From Microbacterium sp. Root53 (GTDB lineage: Bacteria; Actinomycetota; Actinomycetes; Actinomycetales; Microbacteriaceae): a stretch of DNA of 64,000 bases. A program made the translations under genes and the position numbers. Positions 8,964-17,441 of this stretch are shown one piece after another; within the stretch, counting starts at the first letter, position 1; the number at the start of each line of letters is the position of its first letter. The stretch covers positions 158,873 through 222,872 of the forward strand of contig NZ_LMFR01000024.1 in NCBI RefSeq assembly GCF_001426925.1, given 5' to 3'. The notes beneath the pieces were generated by a model. It had not been told where the DNA came from and did not search any database. It saw only the letters and a list, made by a program, of their open reading frames with translations.

Positions 8964-9887
8964 ATGTCCGCTCCCGCCGCCTCCGCACCGGTCGTGACGA
9001 CGCGGGAGCGTGCGCTGGGGTACCTGGCGCTGGTCGGCGCCACGCTCTCGTGGGCGGGCAACTACCTGCTGGGCGTGATCGCGGTCGCCGAGACCGACCC
9101 CGTGAGCCTCACGTGGCTGCGCTGGGTGCTCGCGGTCGTCCCGCTGTTCCTGATCGCGCAGCTCGTCGAGCGGCCCGACTGGCGCGCGCTGTTCCGCGCC
9201 TGGCCCCGGCTCGCGCTGCTCGGGGCGATCGGCGTCGCGGGCTACAACCTGCTGCTGTACGCCGCGCTCGGCACCGAGACGCCGTTCCAGCTCTCCCTGA
9301 TCAACGCGTTCAACCCGGCTCTGATCGCGATCGCCGCCGTGGTCTTCCTCGGCGCGCGGCTGGGCTGGCGGGGGATCGGGGGCATCCTGCTCGCCTTCGC
9401 GGGCGTGCTCTGGATCATCTCGAGCGGGCGTCCGCTGTCGATCCTCGAGCACCCGCCGAAGGTCGGCAGCCTCATCATGGTCGGCGCGATCGTCGCGTGG
9501 ACCGCGTACACGATCATCGGGCGCACGGGGCCGCGCCTCCCGCCCATCTCGGCCGTGGCGGTGCAGGGCCTGTGCGTCGCGATCGGCCTGACGCCGGTCG
9601 TCCTGATCCAGGGGCTCAGCCTGCCCGAGACCGCGGCGGGCGCGTGGTCGCTGGCGTACATCGCGGTGTTCCCGTCGATCGCGTCGTACGTGCTGTGGAA
9701 CTACGCGCTGCAGCACGTGCCGCCCGCGCAGGCGGGCGTCTCGCTCAACTTGATCACGGTGTTCACCGCGATCGCGACGGTGCTGCTGGGCATGGCCGTG
9801 ACCGCGCCGCAGATCGTCGGCGGCGTGCTCGTGCTGGCGGGCGTGGTGCTCGCGCAGGAGGCGCCGACACAACGCAGGACCTCCTGA
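8964..9887 (+). CDS. EamA/DMT family permease
   Basis: 307-residue drug/metabolite transporter with ten predicted membrane helices arranged as two EamA repeats (about 20-150 and 165-300). Substrate unknown. ATG 8964 is preceded by TAGCGT at 8951-8956, 8 nt upstream, and the short GTG extension at 8955 is less likely. The last 20 coding bases form one arm of a long inverted repeat reaching into the intergenic region before the converging trpE(G). The end of the protein, APTQRRTS, is therefore partly dictated by that repeat. Confidence 0.88.
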   Translation: MSAPAASAPVVTTRERALGYLALVGATLSWAGNYLLGVIAVAETDPVSLTWLRWVLAVVPLFLIAQLVERPDWRALFRAWPRLALLGAIGVAGYNLLLYAALGTETPFQLSLINAFNPALIAIAAVVFLGARLGWRGIGGILLAFAGVLWIISSGRPLSILEHPPKVGSLIMVGAIVAWTAYTIIGRTGPRLPPISAVAVQGLCVAIGLTPVVLIQGLSLPETAAGAWSLAYIAVFPSIASYVLWNYALQHVPPAQAGVSLNLITVFTAIATVLLGMAVTAPQIVGGVLVLAGVVLAQEAPTQRRTS

Positions 9888-9973
9888 GCGTCCCGGGCGT
9901 GTCGCGGACGGTCGACCGCGGAACTCCGCGGCCGACACGCCCGCCCGGCCTCCGAGGTCCTGCGTTGTGTCGG
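9864..9973. repeat. Nested inverted repeats between converging EamA and trpE(G) genes
   Basis: The 20-nt arm at 9864-9883 is perfectly complementary to 9954-9973. Inside it lie a second pair (CGGGCGTGTCG with CGACACGCCCG) and a central CCGCGG-AACT-CCGCGG hairpin. The left arm overlaps the end of the EamA gene; the right arm ends 13 bp before the trpE(G) stop. It is probably a two-way terminator, but unusually long and layered. Confidence 0.7.
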
Positions 9974-9986
9974 AGGAGCCGCGGCG

Positions 9987-11930
9987 TCAGCTGAGCGCGT
10001 GCGCCACGAGGCGCTCGAGCGTGCGCATGCCGTCGCGCGACAGGATCGACTCCAGGTGGCCCTGCACCGACGCGAAGCCGCGGCCGCGCAGCGCGTACAC
10101 GTCGCCGGTCGCGGGCTCGGCCGCGACCTCCACGTCGCCGACCGCGCCGCAGCGGGTCTCGCTCGGCGTGAGCCGCGTGACGCCCGGCAGCACGCGCGCC
10201 GTGAACGTGTTGTAGAAGCCGATCGAGGCGGGCTCGCCGAACACGTCGACGGTCTTCTGCAGACCCTGGTGCGGGCTCGCGAGCGGTGCCAGCGGGATCC
10301 CGATCCGGTCGCTCAGGATCTGGTGGCTCAGGCACACCGCCAGCAGCGGCGTGCCGGCGTCCAGGCGGCGCGTCACGAGCTCCCGCATGCGGGTGATGCG
10401 CGGGTTCCCGGCGTCGCGGGGGTCGCCGGGGCCGGGGCCAGACACGACCAGCTCGGCGGCGTCCACGTCGGCGTCGGTGGCCTCGGACCAGTGCGCGATC
10501 CGCACGTCGAGGCCGAGGTGGCGCAGCTGGTGCGCGAGCATCGTGGTGAAGCGGTCCTCGGCGTCGATCACGAGCGCGGAGCGGCCCGCGAACGGACCGG
10601 GCGCCGAGCCCTGCGGCTCGAGCCAGAACGGCGCCAGGCGCGCGTTGCGCGACGCGAGCAGCTCGGCGATCCGCGGGTCCTCGGCCAGCGGACGGCGCGG
10701 CGCCGGCTCATCCGGGTCGTCGGCGTGCGCACGCGGCACGGCGCCGATCGCGCCGAGCACCCCGGCGGCCTTGCCGTGGGTCTCGTTGACCTCGCCGTAC
10801 GGGTCGGAGTGGCGCACGAGCGTCGCGCCCGCGGGCACGCGCAGGCGCCCGTCGACCAGGTAGGCCGTGCGGATCAGGATGGGCGCGTCGAGGTCGTGCC
10901 CGCCGTCCGCGCGCGGCGTGAACAGCGCCGCGACGCCCGAGTAGTACCCGCGCGGCGTGCGCTCGTGCCGGCGGATGACCGCGCACGCGTTCTGCATGGG
11001 TGAGCCCGTGACCGTCGGGGCGAACATGGTCTCGCGCAGGATGTCCCGCGGGTCGAGCCGGCTGATGCCGCGCAGCATGTACTCGGTGTGCGTGAGCCGC
11101 GACATCTCCTTGAGGTGCGGTCCCGTGATCCGGCCGCCGTCGCTGCACACGGCGCTCATCATCTTGAGCTCCTCGTCGACCACCATGAAGAGCTCCTCGG
11201 TCTCCTTGGTGTCCGTGAGGAACGCCGCGAGCGTCTCGACGGTCGCGCCGCCCGCCGGATGCCGGAACGTCCCGGAGATCGGGTTCATCGTGACCGTGCT
11301 CGGCTCGCCCACGGCTCCCGCCACGGCCGTGATGTGCGCCTCGGGGCTCGCGCCGACCGCGACGTGGCCGGGCGTGACGATCGCGAACGTCCAGTACGCG
11401 CCGCGCTCGTGCTCGAGCAGCGCACGGAACCAGGTCAGGGCGGCGACGCGCGGGTCGGCGTCCACGCCCGCGACGTAGTCGCGCCGGATGACGAAGTTGG
11501 CGCCCTCGCCGCGGCCGATCTCGTCGGAGATCACGCGGCGCACGATGTCGGCGTACTCCGCGTCGGCGATGTCGAAGCCGGCGTCCGTGAGCGGCACGGC
11601 CTCGGCCGGCAGCACGCCCATCGCGTCGGCCAGCGGGATCCGCTCGTGCGTCTCGACGAGCAGGCAGCGCAGGGGGGCGCCGTCGTCGTGCGCCTCGAAG
11701 CCGCGCTCGCGCACCTGGCGGTACGGCACCATCGCGAGCACCTCGCGCGGCGTGCCGTCGTCGGCGTTCAGCGGGATGTCGGCGAGCAGATCCACGTCGG
11801 CGACGGGGCCGGTGAGCACCTCGACGGCGTCGACCGCGCCGGTGTCGCCGGCGCGCGCGATGAGCGCGAAGGACGCGTCGGGATCGTCGGCGAGGCGGCG
11901 GATCAGGTCGGCGGTGGCGGGCCCGGTCAT
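9987..11930 (-). CDS. trpE: Fused anthranilate synthase TrpE(G), PhzE-like
   Basis: 647-residue fusion. The N-terminal about 430 residues are a chorismate-binding TrpE-like domain (MNPISGTFRHP, KETEELFMVVDEE, GRITGPHLKEMSRL, TVTGSPMQNACAVI, RGYYSGVAAL). The last about 190 are a class I glutamine amidotransferase with the nucleophile in LAVCLSHQ, GPGPGDPRD and SVQGHLES near the end. Such fusions make anthranilate, or in phenazine clusters 2-amino-2-deoxyisochorismate. The core reads like PhzE, but the upstream leader peptide with tandem Trp codons and an attenuator hairpin argues for tryptophan biosynthesis. ATG 11930 follows GAGGAG. No other trp genes are nearby. Confidence 0.9.
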   Translation of the reverse strand: MTGPATADLIRRLADDPDASFALIARAGDTGAVDAVEVLTGPVADVDLLADIPLNADDGTPREVLAMVPYRQVRERGFEAHDDGAPLRCLLVETHERIPLADAMGVLPAEAVPLTDAGFDIADAEYADIVRRVISDEIGRGEGANFVIRRDYVAGVDADPRVAALTWFRALLEHERGAYWTFAIVTPGHVAVGASPEAHITAVAGAVGEPSTVTMNPISGTFRHPAGGATVETLAAFLTDTKETEELFMVVDEELKMMSAVCSDGGRITGPHLKEMSRLTHTEYMLRGISRLDPRDILRETMFAPTVTGSPMQNACAVIRRHERTPRGYYSGVAALFTPRADGGHDLDAPILIRTAYLVDGRLRVPAGATLVRHSDPYGEVNETHGKAAGVLGAIGAVPRAHADDPDEPAPRRPLAEDPRIAELLASRNARLAPFWLEPQGSAPGPFAGRSALVIDAEDRFTTMLAHQLRHLGLDVRIAHWSEATDADVDAAELVVSGPGPGDPRDAGNPRITRMRELVTRRLDAGTPLLAVCLSHQILSDRIGIPLAPLASPHQGLQKTVDVFGEPASIGFYNTFTARVLPGVTRLTPSETRCGAVGDVEVAAEPATGDVYALRGRGFASVQGHLESILSRDGMRTLERLVAHALS

Positions 11931-11970
11931 GCGGGTTCTCCTCAGCGGTACGGCGGCCTGACATGCAGAA

Positions 11971-11992
11971 AGACCGCCTGGAGCGGCGGTCT
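11971..11992 (-). terminator. Attenuator terminator of trpE(G)
   Basis: Perfect 8-bp stem: AGACCGCC at 11971-11978 pairs with GGCGGTCT at 11985-11992 across a 6-nt loop. In minus-strand RNA it is followed by UUCUGC. Its upstream arm (ACCGCC) can pair instead with GGCGGT just after the leader peptide stop, giving a competing antiterminator. Confidence 0.8.
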
Positions 11993-12018
11993 GTTCTCGT
12001 GGTTCGCGAAAGCACCGC

Positions 12019-12057
12019 CTAGGAGGCGGGCCACCAGGTGGTGAGGTTCGCGGACAT
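12019..12057 (-). CDS. trpL: trp leader peptide
   Basis: 12-residue leader peptide [12 protein letters not shown] with two adjacent Trp codons, starting at ATG 12057 and stopping at TAG 12019-12021, about 90 bp upstream of trpE(G). Trp scarcity would stall ribosomes at the paired UGG codons and let GGCGGU downstream form the antiterminator; with ample Trp the terminator at 11971-11992 forms. The layout matches the leader known for the fused trpE of Streptomyces. It is too short for routine gene calling. Confidence 0.85.
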   Translation of the reverse strand: MSANLTTWWPAS

Positions 12058-12096
12058 GCCGGAAACGTACCACAGCCCGCGCGGGGCGGTGCGCCG

Positions 12097-13036
12097 TCAG
12101 CGGTCCCGGGCGGGCGGGCGCTGCCGGATCCGGACCGCCGCCGCGGCGCACAGGATCACCACGATGCCGCCGAGCACGGTGGGCCACGTGAGCGCCTCGC
12201 CGAGGATGAGGGCGGCCCACGCGAGAGTGAGGACCGGCTGGGCGAGCTGCAGCTGGCTGACGCGGGTCATGGGCCCGATCGCCAGCCCCCGGTACCACGC
12301 GAAGAACCCGAGGAACATGCTGACCACCGCCAGGTACCCGAACGACGCCCACTGCGCCGGGCCCGCAACCGGCGGCGCGGCCGCGGCCGAGGCCAGCGTG
12401 AGGGCGAGCATCACCGGGGCCGCGAGCACGAGCGCCCACGAGATCGTCTGCCACGAGCCGAGCTCGCGCGACAGCAGCCCGCCCTCGGCGTAGCCGATCG
12501 CGCACAGCGCGACGGCCGCGATGAGCAGCAGGTCGGCGGCGTGGAGCCGGCCCAGGCCGCCGTTGCCGAGCATCGCGAAGACGACCGCCGCGCAGGCGCT
12601 CGCGGCCGCGACCACCCAGAACGCGGGGGTTGTGCGCTCGCGCGTGCGCAGCACGGCCGCGATCGCCGTCGCGGCGGGCAGCACCGCGATGACCGCCGCG
12701 CTGTGGCCCGCCGGGGCGGTGGCGAGCGCGAAGGACGTCAGCAGCGGGAAGCCCGCCACGACGCCGGCCGCCACGACCGCCAGACGGAGCCACTGGCGCC
12801 CGCGCGGGCGGCGCTGTCGCGTCATGGTGAGCGCGATCGCCGCGAGCGCCGCCGCGACGACCGCCCGGCCGGCGCCGACGAACAGCGGCTCGAGGTCCTG
12901 CACCGCCACGCGGGTGAAGATCACCGTGAACGAGAACGCCACCACTCCGGCCGGCCCCCACGCCAGGCCCGCGCGCGGCGCGGACCGGACCGCCCGCGCG
13001 TCGGCGGCGGTGCGGGGAGGCGTCGCGGTCCGTCAT
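12097..13036 (-). CDS. EamA/DMT family permease, apparently frameshifted near its start
   Basis: The body (12945 down to 12097, 282 residues) is a DMT permease with about nine complete helices and a C-terminal arginine-rich tail. The only ordinary start in that frame, GTG 12945, falls inside the first helix. The frame continues upstream as readable N-terminal sequence ([13 protein letters not shown]) until a TGA, with no start codon. An ATG at 13036 in another frame has a promoter-like GAGGCT exactly 7 nt upstream. One extra base, most simply in the four-G run at 13014-13017, would explain this and give [16 protein letters not shown] as the N-terminus. It may be a true pseudogene or a sequencing error. 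Substrate unknown. Confidence 0.7.
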
Positions 13037-13176
13037 CCCGACAGCCTCACGCCTCGGCGGCCTCCTCCGCGCGGTCCAATCACGTCCCGCTGGCACGGAC
13101 CTGGCATCGCCAGAGCAGTCGCCGAGCGGAAGCCGACATCCAGCCGGGGTTCACCCGCGCCGCGTACCCTGGTGGG

Positions 13177-14328
13177 GTGCCTGCCGTGAACCTCGGGATG
13201 CCCCGCGTCCCCGAAACCCTCGCCCCGCGCCGCAAGTCCCGCCAGATCCGGGTGGGCAAGGTGCTCGTGGGCGGCGACGCGCCCGTCAGCGTCCAGTCGA
13301 TGACGACGACGCCCACCACCGACATCAATGCCACGCTCCAGCAGATCGCCGAGCTCACGGCGAGCGGCTGCGAGATCGTGCGCGTGGCGGTGCCCAGCCA
13401 GGACGACGCGGATGTGCTGCACATCATCGCGAAGAAGAGTCAGATCCCGGTCATCGCCGACATCCACTTCCAGCCGAAGTACGTGTTCCAGGCGATCGAC
13501 GCCGGCTGCGCCGCGGTCCGCGTGAACCCCGGCAACATCCGCAAGTTCGACGACCAGGTCGGCGCCATCGCCAAGGCCGCACAGGCCGCCGGCGTCTCGC
13601 TCCGCATCGGCGTGAACGCCGGATCGCTCGACCGCCGCCTGCTCGAGAAGTACGGCAAGGCCACGGCCGAGGCCCTCGTCGAGTCGGCCGTGTGGGAGGC
13701 GAGCCTGTTCGAGGAGCACGACTTCCACGACTTCAAGATCTCGGTCAAGCACAACGACCCGATCGTGATGGTGAAGGCCTACCGCCAGCTCGCCGAGCGC
13801 GGCGACTGGCCGCTCCACCTCGGCGTGACCGAGGCGGGTCCGGCGTTCCAGGGCACGATCAAGAGCGCCACGGCGTTCGGCATCCTGCTGGGCGAGGGCA
13901 TCGGCGACACGATCCGCGTCTCGCTCTCGGCCCCGCCGGCCGAGGAGGTCAAGGTCGGGCACCAGATCCTGCAGTCGCTCAACCTGCGAGAGCGCAAGCT
14001 CGAGATCGTGTCGTGCCCCTCGTGCGGGCGCGCCCAGGTCGACGTGTACTCGCTCGCCGAGAACGTGACCGAGGGTCTCAAGGACGTCACCGTGCCGCTG
14101 CGCGTGGCCGTCATGGGCTGCGTCGTGAACGGCCCGGGCGAGGCGCGCGAGGCCGACCTCGGCGTCGCGAGCGGCAACGGCAAGGGCCAGATCTTCGTCA
14201 AGGGCGAGGTCATCAAGACCGTGCCCGAGTCGGAGATCGTGGAGACCCTGATCCAGGAGGCCCGCCGTATCGCGGACGAGATGGGCCCCGACGCGCAGAT
14301 CGGCACCGCGCAGGTCGTCACCGCCTGA
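13177..14328 (+). CDS. ispG: 4-hydroxy-3-methylbut-2-enyl diphosphate synthase
   Basis: 383-residue [4Fe-4S] enzyme of the MEP pathway (gcpE) that converts MEcPP to HMBPP. It has a TIM-barrel N-terminal part ([42 protein letters not shown]) and the C-terminal cluster domain with ligands in CPSCGR and [14 protein letters not shown] 13177 lies 7 nt after TACCCT (13165-13170), so a leaderless start is likely and later ATGs need not be used. Together with dxr it gives two MEP steps in the window. Confidence 0.97.
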   Translation: MPAVNLGMPRVPETLAPRRKSRQIRVGKVLVGGDAPVSVQSMTTTPTTDINATLQQIAELTASGCEIVRVAVPSQDDADVLHIIAKKSQIPVIADIHFQPKYVFQAIDAGCAAVRVNPGNIRKFDDQVGAIAKAAQAAGVSLRIGVNAGSLDRRLLEKYGKATAEALVESAVWEASLFEEHDFHDFKISVKHNDPIVMVKAYRQLAERGDWPLHLGVTEAGPAFQGTIKSATAFGILLGEGIGDTIRVSLSAPPAEEVKVGHQILQSLNLRERKLEIVSCPSCGRAQVDVYSLAENVTEGLKDVTVPLRVAVMGCVVNGPGEAREADLGVASGNGKGQIFVKGEVIKTVPESEIVETLIQEARRIADEMGPDAQIGTAQVVTA

Positions 14329-14365
14329 CCCGCGCGGCCGGGCCCCGGGGGAGTAGCCTCCGGGC

Positions 14366-15001
14366 ATGATCACCATCACGGTCGAGGGCGCCCACCGGGT
14401 CGCGCGCGCCGCCGAGCGGGGCGTGCTCACGCTCGAGGCGGGAGCGCACGGCGATGACAGGGACGCGGTGGTCGCGCGCCACGCGCGGCTGCACGAGCGG
14501 CTCGCGGGCATCGCGCACGAGCGACGCGCCGCCGGAACCGCCGCGGTGATCGACGTCGGGAGCCCCTGGGCGTGGACGGACGCGCCCGCGCCCGTCGCCG
14601 GATCCGACCGGCCGGCGCCGGTCCACCACGTGACCTCCACGATCGCGATCACGTACGTCGACCTGGACGCGCTCGCCGCGGACGTCACGGCGTTCGCCGC
14701 CGACGCCGACGTCTCGGTGCACCCCGTGCGCTGGGAGCTGTCGGCCGAGAGCCGCGAGCACCTGCTCGACACCGCCCGCGGTCACGCGGTCCGCGACGCC
14801 GTGCGGCGCGCGCGGTCCTACGCGGCGGCCATCCGACCGGGCGAGGCGACCGAGCCGAAGCTCGTGTCGGTCGTCGAGCGCCAGGTGAACGGCGGCGGAC
14901 CCGGGATGCCGATGTTCGCGCGCGCCGAGGCGGACGCCCTGTCGTTCACGACGCCCGAGATCGAGGTCGAGGCCGCGATCGTCGCGACGTTCGAGATCTG
15001 A
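14366..15001 (+). CDS. SIMPL domain-containing protein (DUF541)
   Basis: 211-residue SIMPL/DUF541 protein, recognised by the N-terminal ITVEGAHRVARAAERGVLTLEA pattern (here without the usual signal peptide), the central block HHVTSTIAITYVDLDAL and the C-terminal region of repeated beta strands. Family members are poorly understood, usually periplasmic or cytoplasmic oligomers. The ATG at 14366 is 7 nt from TAGCCT (14354-14359). It ends 18 bp from the converging luciferase-like gene. Confidence 0.75.
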   Translation: MITITVEGAHRVARAAERGVLTLEAGAHGDDRDAVVARHARLHERLAGIAHERRAAGTAAVIDVGSPWAWTDAPAPVAGSDRPAPVHHVTSTIAITYVDLDALAADVTAFAADADVSVHPVRWELSAESREHLLDTARGHAVRDAVRRARSYAAAIRPGEATEPKLVSVVERQVNGGGPGMPMFARAEADALSFTTPEIEVEAAIVATFEI

Positions 15002-15019
15002 TCCGCCGCGCGCCGGAAC

Positions 15020-15940
15020 TCAGCCCGCGTGCGCGGCGACCTCCGCGAGGAAGCGGTCGGCCACGTCGTTCAGCTTTGCGACGTCCCGGATGGTCGTGAG
15101 CGGCAGGATGAACTCGTCCACGCCGGCCTCGGCATACGCGGCCATGGCGTCGACCAGCTGCTGCGCCGACCCGCCGATCGCCGGCCGGCCCTTCGCGTTC
15201 ACGGCGGCGGCCTTCTCGGGGTCGTCGAAGAACACCAGCGCCTGCGTCGTGCGCCACAGCGTGCCCTGGTCGCGACCGCGCGCGTCGAGCGCGGCGCTGA
15301 AGATCCGGTTCTTCTCGGCGAACAGCTCGGGCGTCGACCACATGTTCCACTCGTCCGCGTACCGGGCGACGAGCTTCGGCATGACCTTCTCGCCCTTGCC
15401 GCCGATCAGGATCGGCAGGGTCGCGTGCGGCCGCGGGTGCAGCGAGGCGCGCTCGAGCCGGTAGCGGTCGCCCGCGAAGTCGACGAACTCGCCCTCGCCG
15501 GCGTCCCGGAGCCCGGTCCATACCTGCAGCGCCTCCCGGAACCACCGGATGCGCGCGGGCACGTCGCCGAACTCGAGGCCGAACGCGCGGTGCTCGTTCT
15601 CCTGCCAGCCTGCGCCGACGCCGAGCACGAAGCGCCCGTCGGCGATGTCGCTGAGCGCGGCGGCCTGCTTCGCCACGACGGCCGGATGCCGGTAGGTGTT
15701 GCCGAGCACGAGCGAGCCGATGCGCACATCCGGCACCGTCGCCGCGAGAGCGGTCAGCTGCGTGAGGCACTCGCCCCGCGCGCCGTCGTTGGGCTCGGGG
15801 GTGTTGTCCATGAAGTGGTCCTCGAGCCACAGCCCGCGCCACCGTGCGGACCCGCCGGCCGTCGAGGTCGCGGCGTGGGAGGCGGCGGCGTGCAGGTCGC
15901 GCCACGGCAGGTTCGCGGGGAGCCAGAGACTGAACTTCAT
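15020..15940 (-). CDS. LLM class flavin-dependent oxidoreductase
   Basis: 306-residue luciferase-like TIM-barrel oxidoreductase using FMNH2 or F420. Visible are the N-terminal MKFSLWLP, LEDHF, IGSLVLGNTYRHPAVVAKQAA, LDI-type segment SDIADGRFVLGVGAGW and the late ILIGGKGEKVMPKLVARYADEWN. These last features resemble F420-dependent members, but cofactor and substrate cannot be read from sequence. ATG 15940 has TACGCT 7 nt upstream. It stands between the SIMPL gene (converging) and the RNB ribonuclease (same strand). Confidence 0.87.
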   Translation of the reverse strand: MKFSLWLPANLPWRDLHAAASHAATSTAGGSARWRGLWLEDHFMDNTPEPNDGARGECLTQLTALAATVPDVRIGSLVLGNTYRHPAVVAKQAAALSDIADGRFVLGVGAGWQENEHRAFGLEFGDVPARIRWFREALQVWTGLRDAGEGEFVDFAGDRYRLERASLHPRPHATLPILIGGKGEKVMPKLVARYADEWNMWSTPELFAEKNRIFSAALDARGRDQGTLWRTTQALVFFDDPEKAAAVNAKGRPAIGGSAQQLVDAMAAYAEAGVDEFILPLTTIRDVAKLNDVADRFLAEVAAHAG

Positions 15941-15978
15941 GCCTCGAGCGTAACGACGGCCCCGGGCGCCCGGTCGTC

Positions 15979-17406
15979 TCAGGCGACGACGAGCTGCACG
16001 GCGCCGGTGGCGATGTCCGCGCCCGTCACGCGCACGCGGATGCGGGATCCCGGGTCACGCGTCTCGCGGATCGTCGCCGTCACGAAGGGGTCGGCGATCT
16101 GCACGCGCGAACCGCCGCGCGTCTCGGACACCACGACGGCGTCGAGCTCGGAGCCGAGATGCGCCTGCAGCTCGGCGGCCTCGATGCGGTCGAGCGCGCC
16201 GCCCTCGAGGCGGTTGGCCAGGCTCCCGGTCTGTCGCATGATCTCAGCGAGCTCGGGCAGGGCGTCGCGCGCCCACGCGGGCGCATCCGTGCACATCGCG
16301 AGCACGAACCGGTCCACGAGGCGCCGCAGGGGAGCGGTGGTGTGCGCGTAGGGCGCGCCGATCGCCGCCTGCACGGGATCGGCGGGCGGCGCGCCGTCGA
16401 ACGGGACGTAGTCCGCGCCGCGGAAGAGCTTGCTCGCGGCCTGCATGATCGCGGGCGCGGCGGGATCGGCCCGGTCCACGCGGCGGAGGTACTCGCCGTA
16501 GGGCATGTCCTCGGGCCACGGATGCCCGATGGCCTCCACGCGGCGCCGGAACTCCGCGATCGCCTCGGGCTCGGCCGCCGGCAGGGTGCGCAGGATGCCT
16601 GCGCCCCGCTCGAGCATGATCGCCGCGGCGGCCATGCCGGTCATGAGCGAGATCTGGGCGTTCCAGTCCTCGATCGGCAGCGTGACCCGGGCGCGGAGGT
16701 CGTAGCCCTCCGGCGTCGCCACGATCTCCTCCTCCGGCGACTTCAGGCTGGCGCCGCCGCGCGCGGCCTCCTGCGCGATCAGCAGAGGTCCGACCGCCGC
16801 CAGGAGCGCCAGCGCGTCGGGGGCGTCGCCGGTGTCGATCGCCTCCTGCGCGTCGACGTAGCTCCACTGCCGCCGCGAGCGGACCCACGCGCGCACGGGC
16901 GACGCGGGCGGCTCGTGCTGCGCGCCGTGCTCGTCGAGGACGAACCGCCACACGTAGGCGCGTCGGTCCTGCTCGGGCAGAAGCGACGCCGCTCCGTGCG
17001 ACAGGACCTCGGGGTGCAGGGGCACGGATCCGTCCGGCGCGTAGATCGTCTGACCGCGGCGTCGCGTCTCGGCGTCGATCGCGCCGCCCGGCCGCACGAA
17101 CGCCGCCAGGTCGGCGATCGCGTAGTGCACGACGAAGCCGGATCCCTCGCGGGAGATGCTGAGCGCCTGGTCCAGGTCGCGCGAGCCCTCGGGATCGATC
17201 GTGTGGAACTCGATCTCGCGCAGGTCGGCGCGGCCGGCGTCCGATCCGTCCACGGCCGCGCCCGAGGCGACCACCGCCTCCGCCTCGGCGACCACCTCCG
17301 CCGGGAACTGCTCGGGCAGCTCGAGCGACCTCCGCAGCTCGGCCAGCGCATCGGCCAGCTGCGTGCGGACGGCGGACGGGGACAGGCGGGTGAAGCGTGC
17401 CGGCAT
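15979..17406 (-). CDS. RNB domain ribonuclease (RNase II/R family)
   Basis: 475-residue 3'-5' exoribonuclease of the short actinobacterial type. The RNB catalytic centre is seen in IDPEGSRDLDQALS at about 75-90 with its magnesium-binding aspartates, then YAIADLAAFV, RRRGQTIYAPDGSVPLHP and the RRLVDR block at about 360. Only an S1/OB-like C-terminal segment follows, and the N-terminal cold-shock domains of full RNase R are missing. ATG 17406 is 7 nt from TAGGCT. Likely function: degradation of structured or tail-bearing RNA in the cytoplasm. Confidence 0.88.
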   Translation of the reverse strand: MPARFTRLSPSAVRTQLADALAELRRSLELPEQFPAEVVAEAEAVVASGAAVDGSDAGRADLREIEFHTIDPEGSRDLDQALSISREGSGFVVHYAIADLAAFVRPGGAIDAETRRRGQTIYAPDGSVPLHPEVLSHGAASLLPEQDRRAYVWRFVLDEHGAQHEPPASPVRAWVRSRRQWSYVDAQEAIDTGDAPDALALLAAVGPLLIAQEAARGGASLKSPEEEIVATPEGYDLRARVTLPIEDWNAQISLMTGMAAAAIMLERGAGILRTLPAAEPEAIAEFRRRVEAIGHPWPEDMPYGEYLRRVDRADPAAPAIMQAASKLFRGADYVPFDGAPPADPVQAAIGAPYAHTTAPLRRLVDRFVLAMCTDAPAWARDALPELAEIMRQTGSLANRLEGGALDRIEAAELQAHLGSELDAVVVSETRGGSRVQIADPFVTATIRETRDPGSRIRVRVTGADIATGAVQLVVA

Positions 17407-17441
17407 GGGGTCAGCCTATGTGCGCACCCCCGCCGCCCGCC

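Noticed and set aside
2146..9061. Several long open frames antisense to dxr, murE and rip
   Set aside because: They are shadow frames of GC-rich codons; they lack ribosome sites and domain signals, and the opposite strand carries clear family members.
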